Of a DNA stretch of 64,000 nucleotides, positions 1 to 9,280 are shown in pieces (positions within the stretch are counted from its first letter, which is position 1; every line of letters begins with the position of its first letter). The stretch comes from Pirellulaceae bacterium (GTDB lineage: Bacteria > Planctomycetota > Planctomycetia > Pirellulales > Pirellulaceae). Location: the NCBI GenBank assembly GCA_029243025.1, contig JAQWSU010000027.1:54681-118680 (forward strand). The letters run 5' to 3'. The notes beneath the pieces were generated by a model. The model was not told the origin of the DNA and did no database searches. It saw only the letters and a list, made by a program, of their open reading frames with translations. Both the position numbers and the translations under genes were made by a program.

Positions 1-151
1 GCAATCCGTCCTGTATACGGCGCGCCAGAATTTCAAGTTTTTCATCACTTCCCGGCAACGCGTCAGTCGCTCGAAAGTCTCGTTCCGGCATCGTTTCGGG
101 TTCGAAGGTCCAGTCACCAGATTGAATTGCTTGGAGTACGGACTTTGGCAC
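1..151 (-). CDS. Partial small protein, 3' end outside window
   Basis: The reading frame is open from the left edge of the window. It encodes about 50 residues of acidic, soluble character, starting (V/M)PKSVLQAIQSGDWTF and continuing through PETMPERDFRATDALPG and EKLEILARRIQDG. A strong Shine-Dalgarno stretch (GGAGGAG) lies six bases before the GTG at 151, which decides this start over the in-frame GTG at 166. The frame is closed upstream by a stop at 187-185. Function is not recognised. I have the impression that short planctomycete proteins of this kind are conserved, but this is from memory only. The C-terminus is missing. Confidence 0.6.
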   Translation of the reverse strand, partial: MPKSVLQAIQSGDWTFEPETMPERDFRATDALPGSDEKLEILARRIQDGL

Positions 152-373
152 TTCCTGCTCCTCCACGAAATGGCTGTATGCAACTCAGTCGCATGTCAAT
201 CAGAAGCCTCCGTGCGAACAATTCCCCTCCTCGAATTTCACGCCACCAGTATTGGAGTCTGAGTAGCCGCTGTCAACATTTATCCGTAGCTTGAAAATAT
301 TTCCTGAATCTTCCGTGAATTGGGTTGCAATCGTCTCAAGTTGTCCGTTTGAAATTCGAATCTTCTGGATTCG

Positions 374-1069
374 TCAAACTGCTTGTGACGAACAGATCTC
401 ACAGAGCTTACTTACGAAGTCTGCATCGATGTTCTGGGTGCGATCGCCGCGGCAGGCGGCGGATCGAACGGCCATCACTGTTGGACTTAGTGGTTGCAGT
501 TGCCGCATGGCTGACTGATCGAGTGATCCGGCAACTACCATGATTTTGTTAGCCCGTCGTCCCCGCTCGATCCACCGAAAAATCTCAGACTCGGAGAGGT
601 GGGCTAACAAGTTTCCCCGGCTTTTGTCGAAAGTGTCGATCAGGAATGCGGAACAGCCCAGTTCGAGCCCAGCCTGGAATACGTCGTCAATTCTTGGTGA
701 CCTGGCGAGCTGCCAGTCAGCGTAGGCGACCGCAACTGAATCGACGTGTGGGTGCAGTGCTTGATGTTTTTTTTGTAAGCGTTGTTGCCAATCCTTGACA
801 TTCAAGCAGCCCGCCAAGCCTACCTTGGCAAAATCAGTTCGTGCGGGAACCTCTTCTGCGGCAAGTGCTTGATCGTCGAGTAATTCGCCCAAAGCAACGC
901 TGACTTTATGGTGGGGCTTGGCCGCTGCCACAATCGTACGCAGGACATCGATTGACGCGGCACCCAACGATCCGTGTTCGGGCTCTTTGACGTCGATGAA
1001 ACGAATTCCGGCTTGGTCTGCGATGTTGAATTCAGTAGGGGATCGTACGCTAATCAGCAGTTCTGTCAT
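374..1069 (-). CDS. mfnB: (5-formylfuran-3-yl)methyl phosphate synthase, MfnB/DUF556 family
   Basis: A 231-aa TIM-barrel-type protein of the MfnB family. In methanogens MfnB condenses two glyceraldehyde-3-phosphates into the furan precursor of methanofuran; in planctomycetes and methylotrophs homologues belong to the tetrahydromethanopterin/methanofuran C1 pathway. Family hallmarks seen are the N-terminal FIDVKEPEHGSLGAA with Lys28 as the probable Schiff-base lysine, DFAKVGLAG with Lys82, and the FLIDTFDKS segment around residue 148. Length fits the family (about 230-240 aa). The start overlaps the stop of the upstream membrane-protein gene by 4 bases (ATGA), so the two are probably translationally coupled. 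No other methanofuran or H4MPT gene is in the window. Family assignment is fairly sure; the cellular pathway is inferred. Confidence 0.82.
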   Translation of the reverse strand: MTELLISVRSPTEFNIADQAGIRFIDVKEPEHGSLGAASIDVLRTIVAAAKPHHKVSVALGELLDDQALAAEEVPARTDFAKVGLAGCLNVKDWQQRLQKKHQALHPHVDSVAVAYADWQLARSPRIDDVFQAGLELGCSAFLIDTFDKSRGNLLAHLSESEIFRWIERGRRANKIMVVAGSLDQSAMRQLQPLSPTVMAVRSAACRGDRTQNIDADFVSKLCEICSSQAV

Positions 1070-1617
1070 GCTTTGGTTGTTTTTCTGGCTCTCTTAATCG
1101 CCGCTAAATTCGAATTCATTTGAGTCACTACTTCTCGGTTCAAGGGCTCCGTCCAGGTTCCCCGCACAATAATGTAGCCGTCAGCCCATTTGCCCAAGGA
1201 TTGGTTGACAGAACGTTGGTGCCACTCGGTGGCACGCTCCGCGAGCCGGACAACTACCGTGACGCTGTTTACATCCTGCTGCAGCGAGAGTGGAATCATG
1301 CTCGGACCTTCTCCCAAAAAAAAGCACTCGACTGCATCGAGTGGTACCCGGATTGCTTTGACGTTTTTCAAGTAAACGAGCAATTCATCCGGTTCGTAGC
1401 AAATACGAGGTAAACATGTCCACCAGATCTGTTTTGCCAATAAGAAAGTTCCGCCCAGTAGGAGGCACCACGCGAAGATCGCTATAATTAGCCTCAGCGT
1501 TCCCGGTCCTGGTTGGCTGGTCATCAAGAGGAACAGTCCAGCTAAACTCGGGAGAGCGGCGAGGATTGTCAGTGCGATGGAAGCTCGACGGTTGTTTCGT
1601 AGTAGTACTTGGGCCAT
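1066..1617 (-). CDS. Two-helix membrane protein with PH-like C-terminal region
   Basis: A 183-aa protein not recognised as a named family. Two hydrophobic helices at about residues 13-33 and 41-62 form a hairpin, followed by CYEPDELLVYLKNVKAIRVPLDAVECFFLG, which reads like the first strands of a bacterial PH-like domain, and a basic tail ending KRARKTTKA. It is the first gene of a two-gene unit with mfnB, coupled by an ATGA overlap. An AAGG sequence sits about 10 bases before the ATG at 1617. A link to methanofuran synthesis is only by position. Confidence 0.7.
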   Translation of the reverse strand: MAQVLLRNNRRASIALTILAALPSLAGLFLLMTSQPGPGTLRLIIAIFAWCLLLGGTFLLAKQIWWTCLPRICYEPDELLVYLKNVKAIRVPLDAVECFFLGEGPSMIPLSLQQDVNSVTVVVRLAERATEWHQRSVNQSLGKWADGYIIVRGTWTEPLNREVVTQMNSNLAAIKRARKTTKA

Positions 1618-1751
1618 GGCGCAGGCCTTGGTCGGAGCGAGCGGGAAATAACTGAATCTTATATTTTAGCAAATCGCCTGCTTGTTACCGATGGGGCATG
1701 GCTCCATTTAGGTTGGTGACGATCAGCGAAATTTCGAGGGCAGGATCCGAG

Positions 1752-2678
1752 ATGGCAAAAGAGTTTGTGCAAATTGAATGGTCAGCGGCAATCGAAGATG
1801 ATTGTCGGCATTTGATCAGGTTGGCCGTTCGGGAAGATTTAGACCGCACCTTCGATTGGACGACGGTTGCACTGGTCCCGGAGCAAAGTCGTGGTGCTGC
1901 TCGGATGGTGAGTCGGCAGGCGGGTGTGGCTGCCGGTTGCCAAGTGGTGCCGATCATTATCGACGAGTTAAATGCGGAGCTAGAGTGGTTGCCCCTCGCC
2001 GCAGATGGCGATCGACTAAATCAAGGCGATGAAATTGGCTCGTTGAGGGGGTCCGTTCGTGATCTTTTGGTGGCCGAACGCCTCGTTTTGAATCTGGTGG
2101 GGCGATTGACCGGCATTGCGACGTTGACGTCGGATTACCTAGCAGCCATCGCCGGAACGGAGGCCAAAATCTACGATACGCGAAAAACAACGCCCGGCTA
2201 CCGTAGATTGGAAAAATATGCCGTTCGATGTGGAGGTGGGAGGAATCATCGTGGAGGTCTCTATGAAGCCGTTTTGATCAAAGATAATCACTTGGATTTC
2301 GGATTAAGTGACCTTGGGCAGCCATTCACTGCTGCTCAAGCGGTGGTCGCAGCCCGCGAGTTCCTCCATGAAACACTCTCGAAGACGCAAGCCGAAGAGA
2401 TGATTCTCGAGATCGAAGTTGATAATCTTGAACAACTCGATCAGGTGTTGCCAAAGGCGCCAGATATCGTGTTGCTGGACAACATGACTCCGTCGTCGTT
2501 GGCAAATGCCGTCTCGCGACGAAATCGGATCGCTCCTCAGGTACAACTCGAGGCGTCAGGAGGCGTTAATTTAAAGACCGTTCGGGAGATAGCAGACAGC
2601 GGGGTCGATCGTATCAGTGTGGGAGCGTTGACCCATTCGGCCGCCTCGCTGGATATCGGAATGGATTGGCAATGTTGA
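1752..2678 (+). CDS. nadC: Nicotinate-nucleotide pyrophosphorylase (carboxylating)
   Basis: Quinolinate phosphoribosyltransferase, which converts quinolinate and PRPP to nicotinate mononucleotide in de novo NAD synthesis. The diagnostic block is intact: YDTRKTTPGYRRLEKYAV, then RCGGGRNHRGGLYEAVLIKDNHL, then IVLLDNMTP and the phosphate-binding LEASGGV...ISVGALTHS. The frame is open from an ATG at 1698, but the ATG at 1752 is preceded by AGGA at proper distance and gives 308 aa, closer to the family's usual 280-300. The extra N-terminal 18 residues are not typical. It converges on a hydroxyacid dehydrogenase only 16 bases away, with no obvious terminator between. Confidence 0.93.
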   Translation: MAKEFVQIEWSAAIEDDCRHLIRLAVREDLDRTFDWTTVALVPEQSRGAARMVSRQAGVAAGCQVVPIIIDELNAELEWLPLAADGDRLNQGDEIGSLRGSVRDLLVAERLVLNLVGRLTGIATLTSDYLAAIAGTEAKIYDTRKTTPGYRRLEKYAVRCGGGRNHRGGLYEAVLIKDNHLDFGLSDLGQPFTAAQAVVAAREFLHETLSKTQAEEMILEIEVDNLEQLDQVLPKAPDIVLLDNMTPSSLANAVSRRNRIAPQVQLEASGGVNLKTVREIADSGVDRISVGALTHSAASLDIGMDWQC

Positions 2679-2694
2679 CGCGAGAAGAACTGAC

Positions 2695-3651
2695 TTAAGT
2701 AATCAAATTCTGGGGCTGTCCGGCGACGAACGCGGAGATGTTGTCCACGGTGATTTGCATCAGGCGACGACGCGCTTCGAGCGTCGCCCAAGCCTGATGG
2801 GGTGTGATGAAACAATTCTTCGCTGAAAGTAGGGGATTGTCTGCGGTGATGGGTTCACGAGAGACTACATCGAGACCTGCGGCCGCGATCAGTCCATTAT
2901 TCAATGCGTCGGCCACGTCAGCCTCAACAATCAAATCGCCGCGTCCCGCATTGATCAAGACCAACGATGATTTGCATTGGACCAGTAAATTACGGTTCAC
3001 AAGCCCCTTGGTCTGATCGGTGAGCGGACAATTCAAACTGATGATATCGGCGCGCCGAGTTAGCGTCTCGATGTCGGTCCACTCGAATGGTGAGTAACTC
3101 GGGCGATCTTTTTGACTGCGCGAATTCGCCAACACTTGCATGCCAAACGCGTGTGCCAATTGGCCAACTGCACGGCCGATGCGACCGAATCCGACGATAC
3201 CGATGCTCTTGCCCGTTAGTTCGGTGAGAGGCTGCTTCCAAAAACTGAAATCTTGCCGCGCTGACCATTCGCCCGCTCGCACGGCTGTGTCATGGATGTC
3301 GACTCGATGCATAATGTGAAGTATTAAAGCGAATATGTGTTGTGCCACCGAATCCGTACCGTATACCGGCACATTCGACGCTGAGATCCCCAGTTCACGC
3401 GCCATGTTGGTGTCGACGCAGTCGTGACCGGTGGCGGTAACCGTGATGAATTTTAGCTCCGGCAATGCTTTCAACAGGCGCTCGTCCAGGCGAACTTTGT
3501 TGGTCACCAGCACTTGGGCCCCCCGACAGCGATCAAGTAACTCGGCCTCGGAGCTTCGATCGTGGACCGTGACCTCCCCGAGAGTCTCGAGCCCTGTCCA
3601 TGGATTGTCGCCCGGATTCAGAGTTGAGCCGTCAAGTACGACGATTTTCAC
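2695..3651 (-). CDS. D-2-hydroxyacid dehydrogenase (glycerate/hydroxypyruvate reductase type)
   Basis: A 318-aa NAD-dependent D-2-hydroxyacid dehydrogenase. The nucleotide-binding motif is GIVGFGRIGRAVG (about residue 150), and the catalytic Arg-Glu-His set is visible as INAGRGDLI, VVSREPI and ITPHQAW. The N-terminal substrate domain contains VTVTATGHDCVD, characteristic of the glycerate dehydrogenase (HprA-like) subgroup, so hydroxypyruvate or glyoxylate reduction is the best guess. The start is a GTG at 3651 with GAGAGG upstream. Exact substrate cannot be read from sequence. Confidence 0.88.
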   Translation of the reverse strand: MKIVVLDGSTLNPGDNPWTGLETLGEVTVHDRSSEAELLDRCRGAQVLVTNKVRLDERLLKALPELKFITVTATGHDCVDTNMARELGISASNVPVYGTDSVAQHIFALILHIMHRVDIHDTAVRAGEWSARQDFSFWKQPLTELTGKSIGIVGFGRIGRAVGQLAHAFGMQVLANSRSQKDRPSYSPFEWTDIETLTRRADIISLNCPLTDQTKGLVNRNLLVQCKSSLVLINAGRGDLIVEADVADALNNGLIAAAGLDVVSREPITADNPLLSAKNCFITPHQAWATLEARRRLMQITVDNISAFVAGQPQNLIT

Positions 3652-3905
3652 GGTCTTTTCCTCTCGTTAACACTGCTGCGAAATCGTATTCAGAATCGTA
3701 ACTAGATTAACCCACTTCTGGGTTCAGGCCCATGGCGTGACCGGTTGCGACCCGCTGTTTTTCAGGCGGAATTTGGTTTGTTGATAAAAAAAAACTGCTT
3801 TATATGAAAAAACTTCAAAAATCGCGCCCTTTCGCTTACACTAACCTCCAATCACTTAAAGCCATGCCGGTTAGGGAGACTTCGTGAGACCGTTGGGAGC
3901 TTGCC

Positions 3906-4289
3906 GTGCAAATTACGGATGTACAAGTCAATCTGTGCGAGGGTAGCGAAGATCGCCTTCGGGCCTACTGCGCTATCGTGATCGATAACGAATTTGTGGT
4001 GCACAATATTCGAATTATCGAAAAATCAAATGGATTGCTGATTGCGATGCCGAGTCGTAAGCTGACGCTCAAGTGCCCATCGTGTCGGATGAAAAATCCA
4101 GTGGACGCCAAGTTCTGCATGACGTGCGGCGATGCGTGTGATCGGGAAGAAGCTGATCGCCAAGCAGAGGCGAAAATTCATTTTGATATCGCCCATCCCA
4201 TCAATCCAGTTTGTCGCCAAATGATTGAATCGGCCGTCTTGGAGGCTTACCGAAAAGCTCGTGGCTCGATGGTGGAGAAAGTGGGTTAG
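3906..4289 (+). CDS. SpoVG-family protein with inserted zinc ribbon
   Basis: A 127-aa protein in which a SpoVG fold is split by a zinc ribbon. Residues 1-50 match the SpoVG N-terminal half (MQITDVQVNL...IVIDNEFVVHNIRIIE..NGLLIAMPSRK). Residues 57-74 form a CPSC...CMTC zinc ribbon. Residues 92-115 return to the SpoVG C-terminal half (FDIAHPINPVCRQMIESAVLEAY). Bacillus SpoVG is about 97 aa, lacks the ribbon, and binds DNA/RNA to affect sporulation and septation genes. The start is a GTG at 3906 with GGGAG five to six bases upstream. The gene stands alone between convergent minus-strand genes. A nucleic-acid-binding regulator is inferred; targets are unknown. Confidence 0.88.
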   Translation: MQITDVQVNLCEGSEDRLRAYCAIVIDNEFVVHNIRIIEKSNGLLIAMPSRKLTLKCPSCRMKNPVDAKFCMTCGDACDREEADRQAEAKIHFDIAHPINPVCRQMIESAVLEAYRKARGSMVEKVG

Positions 4290-4474
4290 CGAGTTGATGC
4301 TGTGAGGCGAGTGGTTTTTGGGGGATTTCTGCCTTTCGTATTGCTGGCAAGCGATTTTTAATTCCCCAATTTGTTTCGGCTTCCGATATTTCGGGTGGAG
4401 ATTGGGACCACTCGATGGATGTTCTATCCAAAATGACTCCGTCAGTGAACGGTCGGTGGGCTGGGTGCGTCCAA

Positions 4475-5965
4475 CTAAAGTCTTGCCGGATTGAATGGTG
4501 TGCGGGGGATCGTTCCCGATGCGCGGGCTCGCAGTAGTGGTCGAAGGCGGTCGATAACCTCTTGTGTTTGACGGTTTGAATGTATCGCCAAATTGTCAAA
4601 TTCGAATGGATCGTTTTGGTGATCGTAAAGCTCGACCCCTGATTTCCCTTCTGCCCATTCGGTAAATCTCCAACGTGTTGTGCGGATCGTGCAACCCATT
4701 ACGGGTTGGTGGAGACGATCATCGGCAGGCCGCAGGATCTGGGTCACAGCCAAACCGCTCCAGTTGGCCGCGGGGTTCGTGAGCAGCGGGGAAAGATCTT
4801 GTCCAGCGAGTGCTGTCGGCGTTGGGACTTTCGCGAGCTTCGTCAGTGTTGGATAGATATCTACGAATTCCACAATTCCTTGCGCTGATCGGCCGTTCCC
4901 CTGCGCACTCGGGTGGCGAATGATCAAGGGCGCACGAGCTGACTGTTCAAATAGGGTTCGTTTTTGCCAGATGCCGTTGTGTTCACCCAAATGGTAACCA
5001 TGGTCGCTCCAGAGAACGACGATCGTATTCTCGGCCAGTTCAAACCGGTCGAGAGCGTCGAGTAGACGCCCCACTTGGGCATCAATAAATGAGACGCTTG
5101 CGTAATAAGCTTGTCGGGCGGAACGCAACACATTGCGTTTGAGATTGTAATTCGGGATTGGGCAATTGTGGGCGAACGCTGCTACGGGGATGTCCCCACG
5201 ATCGTTGGCTGGTGCGTAAGGCAGTCGCATCGTGATGAGTGGATAGAGCTGGAAATATTTTTTTGGAGCAACAAAGGGTGTGTGAGGACGAAAAAAACCA
5301 ACGCCCAAGAAAAAGGGACGCTTGCCTGAATTTGCCATCCAGCGAATTGCTTCACTGGCAATCATACCGTCCGTCTGTTCTTCATCCGTTCCCTCGGCGG
5401 CTAACCAACTCAAGGCGCCACTGATCTTTCGATGGGGCTCTGCGTTGAAAACGAGTCTTTCGTCGGACTTGTCTCGCCCTCGTGGGTTGAGGGTCTGATC
5501 CCAGGAAGGAGGATCATCAAATCCATTGGTTCCAATGGCTGCTGGAACATTGTAGTGGTAGATCTTGCCGACGCGCGCGGTGGTATAGCCGCTCGATCGG
5601 AAGGCTTGAGGCAAAGTGACGACCTGGGGGAGTTCGTCACGGAAGTGTCGGTCGAGATCGTACACTTTGATCTGGTCGGGACGGAGCCCCGTCATCACAG
5701 ATGCTCGACTCGGGTTACAGAGAGGGATTTGATTGTAGGCTCGCTCGAATTTCACGCCCGTTGCAGCCAGGCGGTCGATGTGGGGTGTCTTTGCCGTGCT
5801 GTCGCCATAGCAGCCCAAGCTGCATGCTAGATCGTCAACGGCGATGAACAAAACATTGGGGGGCTTTGACTCGTCGGCCAGCGATGCGGAGCCAAGCAAG
5901 ATGGCAACGCAAAATGGAGAAAGCCAAAGCTGTTTTCGCTTTTTTGTGGAGCGGCTTCGAATCAC
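4475..5965 (-). CDS. Exported sulfatase, iduronate-2-sulfatase type
   Basis: A 496-aa type I sulfatase that hydrolyses sulfate esters, probably of sulfated polysaccharides, in the periplasm. A signal peptide occupies about residues 1-30. Metal-binding Asp residues lie in [15 protein letters not shown]. The formylglycine site is C83-N-P-S-R within [12 protein letters not shown], followed by KIYHYN (catalytic Lys/His region). [22 protein letters not shown] is typical of the iduronate-2-sulfatase-like branch. Cys at the modification site implies activation by a formylglycine-generating enzyme, not encoded here. The start is GTG at 5965; its ribosome site is weak, so the start is uncertain by a few codons. 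Confidence 0.92.
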   Translation of the reverse strand: MIRSRSTKKRKQLWLSPFCVAILLGSASLADESKPPNVLFIAVDDLACSLGCYGDSTAKTPHIDRLAATGVKFERAYNQIPLCNPSRASVMTGLRPDQIKVYDLDRHFRDELPQVVTLPQAFRSSGYTTARVGKIYHYNVPAAIGTNGFDDPPSWDQTLNPRGRDKSDERLVFNAEPHRKISGALSWLAAEGTDEEQTDGMIASEAIRWMANSGKRPFFLGVGFFRPHTPFVAPKKYFQLYPLITMRLPYAPANDRGDIPVAAFAHNCPIPNYNLKRNVLRSARQAYYASVSFIDAQVGRLLDALDRFELAENTIVVLWSDHGYHLGEHNGIWQKRTLFEQSARAPLIIRHPSAQGNGRSAQGIVEFVDIYPTLTKLAKVPTPTALAGQDLSPLLTNPAANWSGLAVTQILRPADDRLHQPVMGCTIRTTRWRFTEWAEGKSGVELYDHQNDPFEFDNLAIHSNRQTQEVIDRLRPLLRARASGTIPRTPFNPARL

Positions 5966-5982
5966 TTGACCAATATTCCTGA

Positions 5983-6016
5983 ATCGGGGTTCTGCGGAGA
6001 TCGGGGTTCTGCGGAG
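5983..6016. repeat. 17-bp perfect tandem duplication
   Basis: ATCGGGGTTCTGCGGAG occurs twice back to back (5983-5999 and 6000-6016) in the divergent intergenic region between the sulfatase and the PQQ lipoprotein genes. It lies just upstream of the sulfatase start and could contain its promoter region. Confidence 0.9.
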
Positions 6017-6144
6017 ATTCGCATTCTCGCTTCTGGCTGGTCAATTCGCAAATTGTCTCAATTCGAGAGTCTTGCGAGAACACCGGTTTGCTAGATAAAG
6101 TGTCCGGTAAGGTTCGGAAGCTTATTCGGGGAGTTGTTACCGTC

Positions 6145-7485
6145 ATGCGAGTTTGTCTTTTATTGGTCTTTTCGCTCTGCTGCGGTTGTAGCCGCCATGT
6201 GGCCGTGGAGGAAATCTCGGTCGACAAGCGGAAGAAACCGAACGATCTGCCGGTATTTGTCGCCCGTGATACGGATTGGCCCAGCTGGCGCGGCCCTCTG
6301 CAAAATGGGATATCTGTCTCACCGCCGGCACCCACCTCCTGGAGTGATTCGACCAATGTTTCCTGGAAAAGCCAGGTTCCCGGGCGTGGACATGGTTCAC
6401 CGGTGATTGTCGGATCGCATGTCTATGTTGCCAGTGCCATTGATGCGCAACAGCAGCAGTTGGTGATGGCATTTAATCGGAAGACGGGAGCAGAAGTTTG
6501 GCGGACGATAGTCCATCAAGGCCCGTTGACGAAATCAGGTAAGATGCATCCGAAGGGGACGCATGCAAACGGAACGGTTGCCTGTGACGACCAGCACATG
6601 TTTGTAGCATTCCTGACCGAGAATTCGATCGTGGTTTCGGCATTGGATTTTGACGGCCAACTGATTTGGCAAAAGAAACTCGGTGCCTTCAATTCGAAGT
6701 TCGGATACGCCCCCTCCCCCGTTGTCTATAAGTCGTTCGTCATTTTTGCTGCCGACAATCAGGGTGGCGGCTATTTGGCAGCGCTTGATCGTCGAACCGG
6801 AGAGATCGTCTGGCGAAAAGCCCGATCGAACCACAGCAGTTACTCGTCGCCCGTCGTGGCGACTGTCGATGGCAAAGAGCAACTCTTGATCAGTGGGAGT
6901 CATCAGGTGAGCAGCTACGATCCTGGAAGCGGTGAGCTGATTTGGTCGTGTGAAGGTACGACGGAAGCGACTTGTGGCACCGTGGTCTGGAACGAGTCAA
7001 CGGTGTTTGCCAGTGGAGGATATCCCGATTCTCAAACGTTGGCGGTACGTGCGGATGGTTCCGGACAGATTGAGTGGAGCAATTCAGTTAGATGTTATGA
7101 AACTTCGATGTTGCTTGTTGGTGACGAATTGTATGCGGTCACGGACAATGGCATCGCCTATTGCTGGGACGCCAAGTCGGGTGTTGTAAACTGGAAAAAA
7201 AGACTTGGCGGGAATTTTAGCGCTTCCCCCGTTTACTGTGACGGCGAAATCTATGCGGCCAATTTACGCGGTGAGACATTCGTTTTTCGAGCCAATAAGA
7301 ACCTTTATCAGATGACCGCAATGAATGTGTTAGGCAGCGATGCCTACGCGTCGCCAGCCATTTGTGACGGCCAGATTTTTATGAGAGTTGGGAGTGAAGA
7401 GGAAGGTCACCGACAAGAATGGCTGTATTGCCTTGGCGGGCCCCCACTTTCAAACTCCAAAAGAGCGAATCACGGCGGCAATTAG
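6145..7485 (+). CDS. PQQ-like beta-propeller lipoprotein
   Basis: About 446 aa from the ATG at 6145. The frame extends back to 6088, but the Met at 6145 starts a proper lipoprotein signal peptide (MRVCLLLVFSLCCGCS) and has GGGGAG upstream. The mature protein opens with DTDWPSWRGPLQNGI, the usual opening of planctomycete PQQ-repeat proteins. It then carries repeated blades of the type ALDRRTGEIVWRK and YDPGSGELIWSC (BamB/PQQ_2 fold). No catalytic site of a quinoprotein dehydrogenase was seen, so a scaffold or binding role outside the cytoplasmic membrane is more likely. It is divergent from the sulfatase gene. Confidence 0.85.
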   Translation: MRVCLLLVFSLCCGCSRHVAVEEISVDKRKKPNDLPVFVARDTDWPSWRGPLQNGISVSPPAPTSWSDSTNVSWKSQVPGRGHGSPVIVGSHVYVASAIDAQQQQLVMAFNRKTGAEVWRTIVHQGPLTKSGKMHPKGTHANGTVACDDQHMFVAFLTENSIVVSALDFDGQLIWQKKLGAFNSKFGYAPSPVVYKSFVIFAADNQGGGYLAALDRRTGEIVWRKARSNHSSYSSPVVATVDGKEQLLISGSHQVSSYDPGSGELIWSCEGTTEATCGTVVWNESTVFASGGYPDSQTLAVRADGSGQIEWSNSVRCYETSMLLVGDELYAVTDNGIAYCWDAKSGVVNWKKRLGGNFSASPVYCDGEIYAANLRGETFVFRANKNLYQMTAMNVLGSDAYASPAICDGQIFMRVGSEEEGHRQEWLYCLGGPPLSNSKRANHGGN

Positions 7486-7537
7486 GGTTGCTGAGCGGGT
7501 GGGGCAGGCAGAATTCTTGTTTTTTGAGGCCCGGCAG

Positions 7538-7619
7538 CGGAGGGCACGGGACTCGAACCCGCAACTCCTTACGGAGCACCTCATTTCCAATGAGGCCGCT
7601 AGCCATTCGCTTACCCTCC
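7538..7619 (-). tRNA. tRNA-Ser (anticodon GGA)
   Basis: On the minus strand the sequence folds as a tRNA. The acceptor GGAGGGT pairs with GCCCTCC. The anticodon arm is CCTCA-TTGGAAA-TGAGG with anticodon GGA. A long variable arm (CTCC-GTAA-GGAG) is typical of class II serine tRNAs, and the T loop is TTCGAGT. The discriminator base is G, as expected for serine. The 3' CCA is not encoded. Confidence 0.93.
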
Positions 7620-7972
7620 AGCACGATCGCTGGGCAAAAAAGGCCCAGCTGGAACGTTTACGAATCGTACTCGATCAAACAGCCGAAGGCTAGGCGAACT
7701 CCGCATGGATGGCAATCGCTTGATTAACTTCTTTTGCTCTGCACTGATTTCATCGATTACTCCACGAAAAATCTGTCAGGTCGATACTTTGTTCCCTGCC
7801 GACGACGGGCGGCTGTCGGTAAAAGTCGACTGGTTACGTTGCTGTCACTCGATTAAGATGCTTCCGGTATGGCTGACGATCCGCCACTGCGATTCAGGTG
7901 GATTGGAAATGCCCGCTGGCTCTCGAACGCCATCTCGCTTGTCTCCTCTTTTAAAGCAAGATTTCAACGCCC

Positions 7973-9166
7973 GTGCATCACGAATACATCAGAACGCAGT
8001 CGCAGCTCGAGATTTTTTGCGGAAAACTACGCAGCGTGGAGCGAATCGGATTCGATACGGAATTTGTCTCGGAGGACACCTACCGTCCGGACCTTTGTCT
8101 GATCCAGATTGCTGCAGATGATTTGTTGGCGGTGATTGATCCCAAAGAGGTCGAATCGGTGCGACCCTTCTGGGATGTTCTTTCGAGTGGAGAGCATGAA
8201 ACGATTGCGCACGCGGGTCGGGAAGAATTGCGATTTTGCCTGCACGAGATGGGAAAGCGGCCAACGCGCTTGTTCGATACTCAAATCGCGGCGGGGATGA
8301 TTGGTTTGGAATATCCAGCCGCCTATGGCAAGCTGCTGGCGAAATTGCTCGATCGGACCCTGGCGAAGGGTGAAACTCGCACCGATTGGCGGCGACGACC
8401 TTTGTCCGATCGGCAGATCGAATATGCCTTGCAGGACGTTTTGTACCTCGAGCCACTCTACGAACGTATCAATGGCCGTTTGGAAGAGCTACACCGTCGA
8501 GCTTGGTTTGATGATGAAATGGATCAGTGGCAAAAGGAAATCGAAGATTTTGAGCAACGAGAGAATTGGCGGCGCGTCTCAGGTACGTCGGGCCTATCTG
8601 AAAAGGCGATGGTGATCGTGCGCGAAATTTGGCGTTGGCGTGAGGAGCAAGCCGAAGCCCAAGATCGTCCCCCGCGTCGAATTCTCCGTGATGATTTGAT
8701 TGTGGAGATGGCGCGGCGTGGGAAAAGCGATGTGAAGCAGTTACGAGCGATTCGCGGGATCGAACGGAGTCTTGCTAAGCGACACTTTCCAGAGATCAGT
8801 GAAAGTATTCAGCGAGCTTTGGATTTGCCCAAAAATGAATGGCCTTCCGTTCGTCGCAATCGATCCTCCAATCAGGCGAGCCTTGTTGGACAATTCATCG
8901 CCACGGCACTAAGCACCGTATGTCGGTCTCAAAACTTGGCCCCAAGTTTGGTGGGAACCGTACAGGATGTGCGCGATCTGGTGGATTATCGACTTGTCGA
9001 TAATCCGGCTGCCGACCCACCTGCCTTGGCGACCGGTTGGCGCGCGGAAGTCGTTGGCCGTACGCTTGACGACGTGCTGGAGGGAAGAACGGCAATTCGC
9101 ATTCGGAACCCGCTTTCTGATTCGCCGTTGGCACTTGAGCCGGTGGATGCGCCGAACAGGGCGTAA
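7973..9166 (+). CDS. rnd: Ribonuclease D (DEDD exonuclease with HRDC domains)
   Basis: A 397-aa 3'-5' exoribonuclease of the RNase D family acting on tRNA 3' ends. The DEDD catalytic residues are visible: D28 and E30 in GFDTEFVSEDTY, the second motif around IAHAGREELRFC, and the third in DRQIEYALQDVLYLEPLY (Tyr of the DEDDy type). Residues from about 205 onward form HRDC-type helical domains (VIVREIWRWREEQAEAQDRPPRRILRDDLIVEMA), and a second helical domain follows. The start is a GTG at 7973; its ribosome site is weak. It lies just downstream of tRNA-Ser on the other strand, which fits the function but may be chance. Confidence 0.9.
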   Translation: MHHEYIRTQSQLEIFCGKLRSVERIGFDTEFVSEDTYRPDLCLIQIAADDLLAVIDPKEVESVRPFWDVLSSGEHETIAHAGREELRFCLHEMGKRPTRLFDTQIAAGMIGLEYPAAYGKLLAKLLDRTLAKGETRTDWRRRPLSDRQIEYALQDVLYLEPLYERINGRLEELHRRAWFDDEMDQWQKEIEDFEQRENWRRVSGTSGLSEKAMVIVREIWRWREEQAEAQDRPPRRILRDDLIVEMARRGKSDVKQLRAIRGIERSLAKRHFPEISESIQRALDLPKNEWPSVRRNRSSNQASLVGQFIATALSTVCRSQNLAPSLVGTVQDVRDLVDYRLVDNPAADPPALATGWRAEVVGRTLDDVLEGRTAIRIRNPLSDSPLALEPVDAPNRA

Positions 9167-9199
9167 TTAGTCCGGGTTTGCATTGAATGCGACAAGAAA

Positions 9200-9229
9200 A
9201 AAGGGCTGTCAGATTACCGACAGCCCTTT
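9200..9229 (-). terminator. Rho-independent terminator of the DUF11 gene
   Basis: An 11-bp perfect stem AAAGGGCTGTC/GACAGCCCTTT with an 8-base loop. Read on the minus strand it is followed by a T run (complement of GAAAAAA). It therefore terminates the minus-strand gene ending at 9281, and may also stop plus-strand transcription from rnd. Confidence 0.88.
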
Positions 9230-9280
9230 GCCTGCTCTCTGCTCCGACGGGAAGACGAAGCAGTGCTGTTGCGATTTGGA

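Noticed and set aside
7705..8121. 138-codon frame before and into rnd
   Set aside because: It overlaps the RNase D coding sequence in another frame and shows no motif.
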